64,000 nt of DNA, from assembly GCA_002840125.1 (NCBI GenBank), contig PGZF01000005.1:124001-188000 (forward strand), given 5' to 3'. Of this stretch, positions 50,121-59,836 are shown in pieces. The notes beneath the pieces were generated by a model. That model was not told where the DNA came from. It ran no database searches and worked only from the letters and a program-made list of their open reading frames with translations. Source of the stretch: Gammaproteobacteria bacterium HGW-Gammaproteobacteria-15 (GTDB taxonomy: Bacteria; Pseudomonadota; Gammaproteobacteria; Enterobacterales; Alteromonadaceae). The position numbers were made by a program, and so were the translations under genes. Position 1 is the stretch's first letter. Each line of letters begins with the position of its first letter.

Positions 50121-51702
50121 CAATAGCCTGCTGTCTGGGTTTACGGCCTAGCAATAACGTGAACATAACCAACGGTAACAGGGCTTGCATCAACGCGTAC
50201 AACGACGCCAAACGCCAGTCACCGCCAGACGCAATGCTAACGGCCTCAGTGGTAATAGTAGGTAAGGTGCCCCCGGCAAGCCAGAGCGTGGGCAAATACT
50301 GGGCAATACTAACGGAAAACGCGACTGCAAAAGCGCTGAACACGGCATGCTTTAGCATTGGCAGCAACACTTGCCACCACGCCTGACGATAGCTGTAACC
50401 CAGGCTTTGCGCCTGATAAAGCCAGCGGTCACTGACATTAACCCAGGCACCATGTAACACCAAATAGGCATATGGAAAGCAAAATACCACATGCGACCAA
50501 ATCAGCACCGGCCCGCTCGAGCCTGCACCAGTTACTTTCTGCCAGCCAAGCACTAACACCAATTGCGGAATAAACAACATTAACAGCGGTAACCAATGCA
50601 TAGAGCGACTTTTAGTCCGCCGCTGACGCTCCAGCACGGCAATGGCTGCCGCAGTAGCCAAAGCGGCACTTATCAGCGCCAGCCAGCCACTGGTTAGCAG
50701 TAATGGCCAGATATAAGGCCATTCTGTTAACCAGCGGCTGGCCTGCCATTGCTGCGGCCACAGCGCAGGGTAAAAACGGGCGCCGGCAAAACTTTCCATC
50801 AGTAATGCCGCCAACACCAACAATGATAATCCGGCGCCAACTTGCAAAAACCCCTTGCCAGCAGACAAATGCCAACGCCGTCGGCTGGTTTTTTGCCAGT
50901 GACTGCGCGCCAGTCGAGCTAAGGGCGGATAGCCGGACAGCAGCCCCTGCAACAGCAAAAACATTACGGCACTTAACAGCAACAGCCACCAAACGCCGAT
51001 TGCCGCCTGATTATCAGCGCCCCACTGATAATGCTGCTGATATACCACTGTGGCAAGTACCCCCGGCATGTTAGGACCAAGCAGCAAAGGGATATCTACC
51101 ACTGACAGGGTATAAATTACAATGGCCGCCAGCGCCAGCTTCAGCCGTGGCAATAGTGCCGGCACGACCAGTAACCACCATGCCCGCCTGCCCGACCAGC
51201 CCAGGCTTTGTGCTTGCAGCAACCACTGCTGATAAGGCAACTGGCGCAACTGAGTACTGGCGATCAGCAGTAAGAAGGGTATTTCTTTTAACAGCAACAC
51301 GATAGCCAGGGTCAGCACCGACTTCTCAGGTAGTGGCCAGCCAACGGGTGGTGTGGGTAAGGCGTGCAATAACGTATGTACCAAGCGGGTTAAATAACCA
51401 CTGGGGCTTAGCAGCAACATAATGCCCACCGCAAATGCCACATGCGGTGTAGATAACAGGACACTAATAACCGCAAAACCACGGCTATTGCCAATATGTC
51501 TGGCAATAACCAGCCCAGACAGTAATACCAGCAAGGTTACCGAAATAGTCAGCAGCACTGTTTGGCTAACGGGCACCAACCAGAGTGACCAGTTAGCCCG
51601 GATGCCCGCGCCCTGCCCGGCAAAAAAAAGCGCCGGCAATGCCGCCAGTAGGGGTATTACCACCAGTATCAGCAATACGGCTACTGAAAGCGCTCTGACC
51701 AT
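50107..51702 (-). CDS. ynjC: Fused two-domain ABC permease (YnjC-like)
   Basis: A 531-residue permease with about 12 helices in two homologous halves. Each half has a cytoplasmic EAA-type loop: QAQSLGWSGRRAWWLLVVPA in the first and YQAQSLGYSYRQAWWQVLLP in the second. Such fused permeases are seen in the iron(III)/thiamine branch and in YnjC (511 aa in E. coli). ATG 51702 has GGAG five bases ahead and overlaps the binding-protein gene by 22 bases. Works with the binding protein and ATPase of this operon. Confidence 0.88.
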   Translation of the reverse strand: MVRALSVAVLLILVVIPLLAALPALFFAGQGAGIRANWSLWLVPVSQTVLLTISVTLLVLLSGLVIARHIGNSRGFAVISVLLSTPHVAFAVGIMLLLSPSGYLTRLVHTLLHALPTPPVGWPLPEKSVLTLAIVLLLKEIPFLLLIASTQLRQLPYQQWLLQAQSLGWSGRRAWWLLVVPALLPRLKLALAAIVIYTLSVVDIPLLLGPNMPGVLATVVYQQHYQWGADNQAAIGVWWLLLLSAVMFLLLQGLLSGYPPLARLARSHWQKTSRRRWHLSAGKGFLQVGAGLSLLVLAALLMESFAGARFYPALWPQQWQASRWLTEWPYIWPLLLTSGWLALISAALATAAAIAVLERQRRTKSRSMHWLPLLMLFIPQLVLVLGWQKVTGAGSSGPVLIWSHVVFCFPYAYLVLHGAWVNVSDRWLYQAQSLGYSYRQAWWQVLLPMLKHAVFSAFAVAFSVSIAQYLPTLWLAGGTLPTITTEAVSIASGGDWRLASLYALMQALLPLVMFTLLLGRKPRQQAIDVTH

Positions 51703-52763
51703 TCGCGCTCCAGATAGGGTTGCCAACTGGCATCAAACTCGTCTGCCACCGGTAATAAAGAGGGGGCATTAGCATCAGGCATGGTGATAACCGGCGGGTC
51801 TCCCCAACCATCGAGCTGTGCTTTGCGTCGCTGCGCTTTTTCGCTCAGCATAAACTCAATAACCCGTAACGCCGCCTGTTTATTGGCGGCTGATGTCGGT
51901 ATTGCCAGGTAATGATGATTTGTAATGGCTGCTGTGCCTAGTGTCAGCCGGACGGTACCTGCGGGAATACGGCCCTGCTTTACCAGGGTTGCCGCTTCAT
52001 TCGGGTTAAAGCTCACCGCCATATCCAGTACGCCATTGGCGAACCAGTTTAGCTGTTCGGCGGCAGAACCCGGAAATTTGGCACCTTGCTGCCATAAATG
52101 CGTGTGCAGCTGCTCCAGATACTGCCATAATGGCGCTGTAAGCTGATCAGCTGAAGTGGCAACCGGTTGCTGAAATAGCTCTGGCGTGCCACTCAGAGAT
52201 AAAAGTAAGGCTTTTAAAAAGGTGGTGCCATGAAATTCGGGCGGTTTAGGATAACTGATTGTACCCGGATGCTCAGCGGCATAGGCGAGCAATTGTGCCG
52301 CGCTAACGCTATTACCTTGCAGACATTGCGAGCAACTAAGCAAATGAAACTGGGCAAGCCCCCATGGCACTTCCAGGCCCTCGACCGCCTCACCAAAGTC
52401 GGTTTGCCAGTTCAACTTGTCATTAATGTTCGCCAGCTGGCTAATATCACCGCTGATCTTGTGCAATTTGCCGGCCGCTTTTAACGCCTGAAAGTTTTCA
52501 CCGTTAATCCAGATTAAATCGGCATTACTTTGCCCTTCGGTTAACTGCTTTACCACGTCGGCGATATCAGCCACTTTCACATGGCGCAGCTCAATATCTT
52601 GCTGATGCAACTCATCTGCCGCCCAGCGCAGATAGTCGTTCACCGCAGGGTTGCCACCCCAGGCATAAAACAATACCGGCTGGCGCGGCGACAACGGCTG
52701 ACAAGCTGTCACTACAAAAAGTAGGATAAATGCCAGCAATACGCTGGCTCTGAACGCGCGCAT
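51681..52763 (-). CDS. ynjB: ABC transporter substrate-binding lipoprotein (YnjB-like)
   Basis: A 360-residue lipoprotein with signal and lipobox LFVVTAC (Cys21). The mature part is a periplasmic binding fold (PVLFYAWGGNPAVNDYLRWA; DLIWINGENFQALKAAGKLH). E. coli YnjB is similar in size and the same YAWGG / WINGENF segments are typical of it. The ATG at 52763 lies two bases after the stop of the VTT-oxidoreductase gene; a longer frame start would overlap that gene by 70 bases. The ligand is unknown. Confidence 0.85.
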   Translation of the reverse strand: MRAFRASVLLAFILLFVVTACQPLSPRQPVLFYAWGGNPAVNDYLRWAADELHQQDIELRHVKVADIADVVKQLTEGQSNADLIWINGENFQALKAAGKLHKISGDISQLANINDKLNWQTDFGEAVEGLEVPWGLAQFHLLSCSQCLQGNSVSAAQLLAYAAEHPGTISYPKPPEFHGTTFLKALLLSLSGTPELFQQPVATSADQLTAPLWQYLEQLHTHLWQQGAKFPGSAAEQLNWFANGVLDMAVSFNPNEAATLVKQGRIPAGTVRLTLGTAAITNHHYLAIPTSAANKQAALRVIEFMLSEKAQRRKAQLDGWGDPPVITMPDANAPSLLPVADEFDASWQPYLEREWSERFQ

Positions 52764-52765
52764 GG

Positions 52766-54907
52766 TTAATTCCGTCGCCATTGATGAAACTTTGCTACCC
52801 AGCGTAACACACGCTCTGGTGCATGCGCCCGCTTCCATTCACCGGCTACATATTTATTGGCCTCTGCTAACGTGGGATAGCTGTGGATAGTGCCAAGAAT
52901 TTTATTTAAACCAATGCCATGTTTCATTGCCAGCACATATTCTGCTAAAAGCTCACCAGCCTGAGGCCCGACGATATTTACGCCCAGAATTTTGTCTTTG
53001 CCTGGCGAGGTTAATACTTTTATCCGGCCATAAGCCACATCATCAGCAATGGCTCGATCTAAATCGCTGATATCAAAAGTAGTCACTTCATAAGGCGTCG
53101 CGTTTTTCGTTGCCTGCTGTTCGGTTAAGCCTACATTCGCGACCTGCGGTGAGGTGTAGGTTACCCAGGGGATCACCGAATAATCGACCCTGAAAGATTT
53201 AAACGGCGAAAATAACGCGTTGACGGCTGCATACCAGGCTTGATGTGCAGCAGCATGGGTAAACTGATATGGGCCTACCACATCACCACAGGCATAAATA
53301 TTCGGATAGTTGGTTTGTAGCATCTCGTTGGTATTAATAGTGCGCTCCGTTTTTATGCCCAGTTCCTCAAGGCCCCCCCCGCTTAGATTGGCCTGACGAC
53401 CCAAGGCAATTAATACCCGGTCAAACGGCAATACGACCTCTTCACCCTGGTGCTCAGCTACTAATACCGGCTTACCATCATGTTGTTCAAACCGCTTTGC
53501 TTTATGCCCCGTTAGTACGGTAATGCCTTCACGTTGCAGCTGCTTTGTTAACAGTGCGGCACTATCTTCATCTTCCGGCCCGAGTAGCCGGCCACTCATT
53601 TCAACAATACTAACTTGCGAGCCTAAACGCTGAAAAGCTTGCGACAGCTCACAGCCAATAGGGCCACCACCGAGCACCAGCAAACGTTTAGGTAAGGCGT
53701 CCAGCTGCCATAAATTATCTGACGTTAAATAGTCAACCTTATCTAAGCCGTCGAAATCTGGCACCAGCGGGCGAGCCCCGGTCGCAACAATAATGGCACG
53801 ACTGGTAATGGTTCGGGTTTGGCCATGCTGGGTAATTTCGACTTGCCAGGGCGATACAATTCTGGCCGAACCGATTTCAACATTTACGCCCAGCTTTTGA
53901 TAACGTTCAATAGAATCGTGCGGCTCTATTTGGGCAATTACACGCTGTACCTGCTGCATCACCTGTGGGAAGTCGACCGTCACATCGTTAATGTTAATTC
54001 CCAGATGGCTACTATTTTTGGCCTGATAAACATTATTGGCAACGTGCAGCAGGGCTTTAGATGGCACGCAGCCAGTATTCAGGCAATCACCACCCATTTT
54101 TTCACGCTCAATCAGGGTAACTTTAGCTTTAACAGCCGCCGCAATATAGGCACTAACCAACCCGGCTGAACCGGCACCAATTACCAGCAGATTATTGTCA
54201 AACGAAGCCGGCTTTTTATAGCCCTTATACACTTTTTTGCGTTTAAGGTAGCCTAAGATCATTTTGGCAATCAGTGGCATAATGCCCAGTAGTGCAAAAG
54301 CACCCAGCAAATTGGCCGACAACACATCGTTCAGGCTTTGGATCTGGGCTAACTGCGTCCCGGCGTTAACATAGGCTAACGTCCCCAGCAACATGCCGAG
54401 CTGACTGATCCAGTAAAAGGTCCAGCTTTTAATCTGGGTTAAACCCATTGCCAGGTTGATCACAAAAAATGGCAATATTGGTACCAGCCGTAAGCTCAGC
54501 AGATAAAAGGCGCCATCGCGTTTCATACCACTATTAATTGTTTTTAAACGCTCACCAAATTTCTGCTCAACCCAGTCCCGCAAAACAAAACGCGCGCTAA
54601 GAAAAGCCAGTAGTGCACCTAAAGAGCTGGCAAAGCTAGCCAGTAACAATCCCCAGCCCAAACCAAATATTGCACCTGAAGCCAGCGTAAGCACGGCCGC
54701 ACCAGGGAGCGATAGCGCGGTCACAGCAACGTAAATGACGAAGCAAATAGCAAACATCGTCCACGGGCTATTACTAAAAAGTTGATTGAGTTGCTGCTGC
54801 CGCTCTTTTAATACCTCCAGCGACAGGTATTGGCCTACATCAAAAACCAGTGCGCTAACAACCAGGGCGACGATAATCAGTACCAACAGTATTTTTTTCA
54901 ATGACAT
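52766..54907 (-). CDS. VTT membrane domain fused to pyridine nucleotide-disulfide oxidoreductase
   Basis: A 713-residue fusion. Residues 1 to about 225 are a VTT/DedA-like (TVP38/TMEM64) membrane domain (LPGAAVLTLASGAIFGLGWG; LRLVPILPFFVINLAMGL). Residues about 235-713 are a mercuric-reductase-like flavoenzyme: LLVIGAGSAGLVSAYIA, redox pair CLNTGCVPSK, NAD(P)H fold LLVLGGGPIGCELSQAF and a dimer domain (YPTLAEANKY). The C-terminal Cys pair of MerA is absent, so mercury is not the substrate. It lies between the TonB receptor and YnjB genes in one operon. Its thiol or quinone substrate is unknown. Confidence 0.88.
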   Translation of the reverse strand: MSLKKILLVLIIVALVVSALVFDVGQYLSLEVLKERQQQLNQLFSNSPWTMFAICFVIYVAVTALSLPGAAVLTLASGAIFGLGWGLLLASFASSLGALLAFLSARFVLRDWVEQKFGERLKTINSGMKRDGAFYLLSLRLVPILPFFVINLAMGLTQIKSWTFYWISQLGMLLGTLAYVNAGTQLAQIQSLNDVLSANLLGAFALLGIMPLIAKMILGYLKRKKVYKGYKKPASFDNNLLVIGAGSAGLVSAYIAAAVKAKVTLIEREKMGGDCLNTGCVPSKALLHVANNVYQAKNSSHLGININDVTVDFPQVMQQVQRVIAQIEPHDSIERYQKLGVNVEIGSARIVSPWQVEITQHGQTRTITSRAIIVATGARPLVPDFDGLDKVDYLTSDNLWQLDALPKRLLVLGGGPIGCELSQAFQRLGSQVSIVEMSGRLLGPEDEDSAALLTKQLQREGITVLTGHKAKRFEQHDGKPVLVAEHQGEEVVLPFDRVLIALGRQANLSGGGLEELGIKTERTINTNEMLQTNYPNIYACGDVVGPYQFTHAAAHQAWYAAVNALFSPFKSFRVDYSVIPWVTYTSPQVANVGLTEQQATKNATPYEVTTFDISDLDRAIADDVAYGRIKVLTSPGKDKILGVNIVGPQAGELLAEYVLAMKHGIGLNKILGTIHSYPTLAEANKYVAGEWKRAHAPERVLRWVAKFHQWRRN

Positions 54908-54919
54908 GATCGGATAGCC

Positions 54920-57226
54920 TTAAAAAGTATAGCGTGCACTCAACTGCACATGACGCGGTTGTGACGGAAACGCCAGGGTAGCGCCAAAAAAGCCGCCTTC
55001 AAATACCGGTGCCCAGTTGTCCTGATCGGTGGCATTAAACACATTAAGCCGTACCGACAACTGCGGGCTGAACTGATAACGGGTATAGAGGTTCAGCAGA
55101 TGCTGATCGCGAATAAACACCGTTTGTAAAAAATCCAGCGGATAGTGTTTGGTATAACTCACATCGCCACCGACAGACCATTGTTCAGTGATTTGCCAAC
55201 CCGCGACCATTGATAGCTGTACTTCGGGTAACCCCTGCAAGCGCTGATCAGAAACCTCAAATGAAGTAAAACCAGGTGAGCCCACTCCGGTGCCAGCGAT
55301 AATATCTGGCCGCGAATTATCAAAGGCGTCAGCAACCTGGCCCGTCTCCTGAAACGACGCGGAGTTATCCCAGTTAGCCGCGAAGTAACCGGCAGCCAAG
55401 GTTAGCCAGTAGCCCTGCTCTGCTGCATAATGCCATTGCAGTTCAAGCCCTGTGGTGACAATACCGCTGTTAGAGCCATCGCGGTTGCGCAAACTGCGGG
55501 TTTGTTCAAATAGGGTGGCATCAGCATACCAACGGGCATTGGCCGGCGCATATTTTACCCCCATTTCATATAAAGTGTTTTCAGTAGCAAAGTTTTGTGG
55601 GTCAATTATACCTGCACCATTTAGCACGGTGCCACCGGCCATGGAGTTTGACGTAGAATCGCCCTGGTGAGCTGTGGCATACCAGGTTAAGTCGTCGTGC
55701 CATTCATACTGCAATGCTAAGCTGGCGGCAGTCAGCCACTGCGTATGGCTATCAGATTTTGCTATTTCTCCAACAGGCGGCAGTGGATCTGCTGCGCTAA
55801 CGTCATAATAGTCGGCCCGTGCACCAGCCGTCAGACTCCATTTTGTTGTCAGGTTCATTTTATGCTGGGCAAATAAACCCCACTGATAACTGGTCGAGTC
55901 GGTGGTATCTGAGATATTAAAGTCACCCACGCCATCGCCGGTGATATCGTATTGAGCTCCCGGTGAAACAAAGACACCCGGACGCAGCTCAATTAAACGG
56001 GCTTGCTGCGCCGGGGTTAATGGAATACGCCGATTACTCAGCGGGCCACTTAAATCAATGGGGTTGTCTGCCTCAGTGGTAAATTGACTGTAACCTAATA
56101 CGTCATTAATACGCAGGCTAACCCCGAGGACGGTTTTTTGGTCGAGGTGCAGCTCGGTGCGGTTTTCAAAGGTATGCGCAGCATCAATAATTTCAACAAA
56201 GCTATTCTGGTTAATGCCCTCGCGGCTAAGGTACTGATAATAGCTGCGGTTAACCAGCACCATGTCATCACTGAACCAGTGTTGCAGCTTGGCATGCAGT
56301 AAGGTTGTTTCTGCCGTGTTGCTATCGAGGGGATCGGTCAAGGTATTACTGCGGTCAATTCGTATTTCGCCGCTTGGGCTTATTATGGCTCCTGCCCCTG
56401 GTACCGTTGAGCCATTCGGCTGCACACCCTGGCCGGTAATATAGAGATTATGATCAATCAAATTTTGGGTTGGCCGGTTAAAACCGGCGTTGTCGGTCCA
56501 GGCTACATCGTAATATTCCAGTGAGATATCAAAAGTTGTGTCACTGTCGGGCTGCCATTTATAGGCAACAAGCACATCATCACTACGATGATGATGATAG
56601 TTGTAAAAGCTACCCTCATCGATATATTCAGCGCTAATTCTCAGCGCCTGTTTATCTTGCTCCAGCACCATATTATGGTCTAGCTGCAGACGATACTGAT
56701 CCCACTGGCCCCATTTCCCTTCTACACTGGTTTTAGGCTGGTTTACTTTTGCCGTTTTAGGCTGCAGATTGACAAAACCGCCAACCCGCTGTGTCGTGCC
56801 CAGCATGACCGGCGGCGCGCCTTTAACTACTGCCATACCTTCAATTGCATTAAATGACAGCGGAATACCCAAGCCATTGTTGCCGGCCTGACGACGCATT
56901 CCCAGCTGGAACAACTCACCAAGTTGCCCCCGCAAGGTGGGCAACGACGGGTTACCAAAACCAGCAGCACCATAGCTATTGGGTGCAAAGCGGGCAATAT
57001 CATGCAAGGTTTCAATATTGGCAGCACGCATTAAATCTTCATTAATAATGGTTGCAGCGCGCGGAATATCTTTCATTCGCTGGCTAAGCCCGAATAACCC
57101 TTCGGTTTGATCTTCTGCTGGCAGCATAATTCTGCTGGTATCACGGCCAATAACTTCAATGACTTCCATAGACTCCTGAGCATATGCAAACCAGGGCAAC
57201 AGGCTAAAAATCAGCACTCGTTTCAT
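54920..57226 (-). CDS. TonB-dependent outer-membrane receptor
   Basis: A 768-residue receptor: signal peptide (1-16, WFAYAQ), a TonB-box-like start (MEVIEVIGR), plug domain (about 35-155; SQRMKDIPRAATIINEDLMR, NPSLPTLRGQLGELFQLGMR) and a 22-strand barrel ending in RHVQLSARYTF with the terminal Phe typical of BAM substrates. It imports a chelate or cofactor; ligand unknown, possibly the same compound handled by the downstream YnjBCD transporter. It lies nine bases after the orphan 160-aa gene and 12 before the VTT-oxidoreductase gene. Confidence 0.92.
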   Translation of the reverse strand: MKRVLIFSLLPWFAYAQESMEVIEVIGRDTSRIMLPAEDQTEGLFGLSQRMKDIPRAATIINEDLMRAANIETLHDIARFAPNSYGAAGFGNPSLPTLRGQLGELFQLGMRRQAGNNGLGIPLSFNAIEGMAVVKGAPPVMLGTTQRVGGFVNLQPKTAKVNQPKTSVEGKWGQWDQYRLQLDHNMVLEQDKQALRISAEYIDEGSFYNYHHHRSDDVLVAYKWQPDSDTTFDISLEYYDVAWTDNAGFNRPTQNLIDHNLYITGQGVQPNGSTVPGAGAIISPSGEIRIDRSNTLTDPLDSNTAETTLLHAKLQHWFSDDMVLVNRSYYQYLSREGINQNSFVEIIDAAHTFENRTELHLDQKTVLGVSLRINDVLGYSQFTTEADNPIDLSGPLSNRRIPLTPAQQARLIELRPGVFVSPGAQYDITGDGVGDFNISDTTDSTSYQWGLFAQHKMNLTTKWSLTAGARADYYDVSAADPLPPVGEIAKSDSHTQWLTAASLALQYEWHDDLTWYATAHQGDSTSNSMAGGTVLNGAGIIDPQNFATENTLYEMGVKYAPANARWYADATLFEQTRSLRNRDGSNSGIVTTGLELQWHYAAEQGYWLTLAAGYFAANWDNSASFQETGQVADAFDNSRPDIIAGTGVGSPGFTSFEVSDQRLQGLPEVQLSMVAGWQITEQWSVGGDVSYTKHYPLDFLQTVFIRDQHLLNLYTRYQFSPQLSVRLNVFNATDQDNWAPVFEGGFFGATLAFPSQPRHVQLSARYTF

Positions 57227-57235
57227 TACTATTCC

Positions 57236-57718
57236 TTACCAGTTTTTTAGTGTGGCCGTTAACGTATGACGGCGTGTCTGACTATCTAAATCGGCGCTAC
57301 AAATGTATAGGCAACGATGGATTGCATTCGGAAACGGCGCCGGCATGCTATCGACACTGACGATATCGATAGCACTAAAATATGCCGACAGCAGATATTG
57401 TAGGTTTTTTTGCTTTTTATGCAGCGGCAGTTCACTTGAAAAAATTAACACCACATTAGGGTTGAGCCGCATCACTTCGCGCATTACATACTCTACCGAT
57501 ATACGTACAGTTGAGGTGTGAGCCAGAGAAATAACCACAGCGTCGGTATGCAGTGTTATTAATCCTGGTAAGTCACTGGCGACAGTAACCTGACTTACCG
57601 TCATGCCTATTTGTTGCAAAAAAGGCACCATTTTACCAACAATAGCCGGGTGCGGTCTGGCCAGCGTTACAGAAGATATCGTCAAAACACAGCGCCTCCC
57701 TTTACCAAACAGCAGCAT
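57236..57718 (-). CDS. Unrecognised 160-aa protein heading the ynj-like operon
   Basis: I do not recognise this protein. It has no signal peptide or membrane helix. Alternating strands and helices (CVLTISSVTLARPHPAIVGK, DAVVISLAH, PNVVLIFSSE, DIVSVDSM) suggest a small Rossmann-like or receiver-like alpha/beta fold, but no phospho-acceptor or nucleotide motif is clear. It is the first gene of the operon that continues with the TonB receptor, and lies 45 bases from the divergent AraC regulator. No strong ribosome site precedes the ATG, so a later start is possible. Confidence 0.55.
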   Translation of the reverse strand: MLLFGKGRRCVLTISSVTLARPHPAIVGKMVPFLQQIGMTVSQVTVASDLPGLITLHTDAVVISLAHTSTVRISVEYVMREVMRLNPNVVLIFSSELPLHKKQKNLQYLLSAYFSAIDIVSVDSMPAPFPNAIHRCLYICSADLDSQTRRHTLTATLKNW

Positions 57719-57763
57719 AATGATTAACTAGCAATATGATGACATCAGAAAACTGCTCTGCAC

Positions 57764-58681
57764 ATGATGAAAGCACCCGAACACACGACTAAAACACCGG
57801 ATGGTCTGGATGATTTGCTTAATCAGGTAGCGCAGGGCACAGAGTTTCATTTTCAATCAGGACTCTGTGGTGACTGGACCTTATTGGCGCAACACCCGGA
57901 ACACGCGGCCATACACCTGGTAACGGAGGGGGATTGCTGGGTTGGCTTTTCAGCAGATAAAAACGATTCTATTGCGTTGCATGGTGGCGACGTTATTTTT
58001 GTTAATCAGGGCATATCGCATTTTCTAAGTCGCTCACCTCTTGCCGGCCCCTCATCTGCAACCGATATTGCCCGTTATTGCCAGGTCGAACATCAACAGC
58101 ATGGTGTGGTGTGCTATGACATTCACAGCCCTTCTGCGACTACCGATACGGTATTTCGGTTATTACCGCCCTGGATTATTCTAAACCAGCACCAGCAAGC
58201 TGACACCTTGCAATCTGTTATCAGTATGATTAGGGCTGAAACAAAACAAGCCAGCGCAGGAGCACAAGCTGTTATTCAGCGCTTAAGTGACGTGTTGGCT
58301 ATCCATTTACTCCGCGCTGTTATCATGGAAAACAAAGAGCTTACCGGGCCGCTGGCGGCATTAAAAGACAAGCATTTAAAAACACTGGTACTGGCTATTA
58401 TTGACGAGCCTGGCGCCGACTGGACGGTCGATAACATGGCCAAATTGGTGTTTTTATCATCCAGCGCCTTTGCCGAACGCTGCCACAAACTTCTGGGATT
58501 AGCCCCCAAAAAGCTGGTTGACCAACTTCGACTGCAGCGCGCACGAGGTTTGCTGAGAAGCAGCACCTTGCCACTGGAACTCGTTGCCGAACAACTGGGC
58601 TACCAATCTGCAACCGCCTTTAGCCGGTTTTTTAAAAAGTATGCCGGTGTCTCTGCAAGTGATTACAGACAACAACGCTGA
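57764..58681 (+). CDS. AraC-family regulator with cupin-type sensor
   Basis: A 305-residue regulator. Residues about 15-190 are an AraC-binding-like cupin domain (IHLVTEGDCWVGFSADKND, GGDVIFVNQGISHFLSR) and residues about 205-303 two helix-turn-helix motifs (MAKLVFLSSSAFAERCHKLL; ELVAEQLGYQSATAFSRFFK). It belongs to the group often controlling AhpD/CMD and oxidoreductase genes. It sits between the minus-strand ynj-like operon and the plus-strand CMD-DoxX-DUF547 genes, so it probably controls both arms. Possible starts are 57764 and the next Met. Confidence 0.9.
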   Translation: MMKAPEHTTKTPDGLDDLLNQVAQGTEFHFQSGLCGDWTLLAQHPEHAAIHLVTEGDCWVGFSADKNDSIALHGGDVIFVNQGISHFLSRSPLAGPSSATDIARYCQVEHQQHGVVCYDIHSPSATTDTVFRLLPPWIILNQHQQADTLQSVISMIRAETKQASAGAQAVIQRLSDVLAIHLLRAVIMENKELTGPLAALKDKHLKTLVLAIIDEPGADWTVDNMAKLVFLSSSAFAERCHKLLGLAPKKLVDQLRLQRARGLLRSSTLPLELVAEQLGYQSATAFSRFFKKYAGVSASDYRQQR

Positions 58682-58817
58682 ACCAATATCAGCACTTTTC
58701 ACCATCAAAACACCGGAATAAGCCACTAAAACACCAGACCCCTGACTCAACCCTTCCCCTGACAGGTCATTTAATCCTAAGATCACTCAACACGTTGCGT
58801 AATTAAGGGGTAAGTTA

Positions 58818-59357
58818 ATGACAGACTTTAAACTTCACGATACAGACTCAGCGCCAGAAGACAGCAAGCCGTTACTGGCAAATTCTGAAAAAGCCTTTGG
58901 TATGATACCCAATTTGCATGCTGTTTTTGCTGAAGCGCCCGGCATTTTAAAAGCCTATCAGGATATTCACGAATTATTCGTTAACAGTAGCTTTAATAAA
59001 AACGAGATAACGGTGGTCTGGCAAACCATTAATGTTTATCACAGCTGTCATTACTGCGTACCGGCCCATACCGCCATAGCCAAACAAATGGGGGCTGATG
59101 ACGCCATTACCGAGCAGATAAAAGCCGGTGACGCGCTTAATGACCAGAAATTACAAGCGCTGCGGCTATTTACCGAGGCCATGCTGGATAAGCGAGGCAG
59201 AGTAACCGACAGTGATTTACAGGCCTTTTTTGACGCTGGTTATAATAAACGACAGGTACTTGAAGTGATCCTGGGCATTGCTCAGAAAACCATGAGTAAC
59301 TATACCAATGCGGTAGCGGATACACCTGTAGATGAACCTTTTAAGAAGTTTAGCTAA
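58818..59357 (+). CDS. CMD/AhpD-family protein (YnjA-like), second copy
   Basis: A 179-residue paralogue of the protein at 29027-29566, with the redox motif in YHSCHYCVPAHT. E. coli YnjA, the first gene of the ynj locus, is of the same family and size, supporting the ynj comparison. A 136-base gap after araC holds its promoter, preceded by AAGGGG. Such proteins reduce peroxides or reactive compounds using CxxC; the electron donor could be the disulfide oxidoreductase of the opposite arm. Substrate unknown. Confidence 0.9.
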   Translation: MTDFKLHDTDSAPEDSKPLLANSEKAFGMIPNLHAVFAEAPGILKAYQDIHELFVNSSFNKNEITVVWQTINVYHSCHYCVPAHTAIAKQMGADDAITEQIKAGDALNDQKLQALRLFTEAMLDKRGRVTDSDLQAFFDAGYNKRQVLEVILGIAQKTMSNYTNAVADTPVDEPFKKFS

Positions 59358-59410
59358 TCGTCAGAGCATGGTTGTAACGGCTAACAGCCGAATTAATTAA
59401 GGATCGCGTT

Positions 59411-59812
59411 ATGGAAAGATCATTAGAACAAAAATTACCCTGGGCACTGTTGCTGTTGCGGGTTGGAATATTTATTGTAATGTTTGTCTGGGCGTTAGAT
59501 AAGCTGGTAAACCCGCAACATTCTGCAGCAGTATTTGCAAAGTTTTACGGTATAGACGGGCTTTCAGAGATGTTGTCTTATGCACTTGGTACCTTACAGC
59601 TTATTTTATGCGGAGCATTTTTAGCGGGGCTCTGGAAAACCATAACCTATGGCCTGATTATGGTAATGCATGCCGTCTCAACTTTATCTTCAATGCCACA
59701 ATATATTGATGCCTTTAATAACCTGCTTTTTTTTGCCGCATGGCCGATGCTGGCAGCATGCATCGCGTTATTTATACTGCGTGATTACGACACCCGTCTA
59801 AGTGTTAAATAA
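59411..59812 (+). CDS. Small DoxX-like membrane protein
   Basis: A 133-residue protein with four hydrophobic helices (WALLLLRVGIFIVMFVWALD; LSYALGTLQLILCGAFLAGL) and no soluble domain. The arrangement and the early VWALDKLVNP motif match DoxX/DoxD-type or TMEM-like small proteins. It is 53 bases from the CMD gene and 24 from the DUF547 gene, so cotranscribed. It may supply quinone-linked electron transfer; this is inference. Confidence 0.75.
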   Translation: MERSLEQKLPWALLLLRVGIFIVMFVWALDKLVNPQHSAAVFAKFYGIDGLSEMLSYALGTLQLILCGAFLAGLWKTITYGLIMVMHAVSTLSSMPQYIDAFNNLLFFAAWPMLAACIALFILRDYDTRLSVK

Positions 59813-59836
59813 GCCATCGATGCCAGGTAATACTTT

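Noticed and set aside
52766..54907. Second mercuric reductase
   Set aside because: No HMA domain and no C-terminal Cys pair; fused to a VTT membrane domain and placed in an uptake operon, not in mer.
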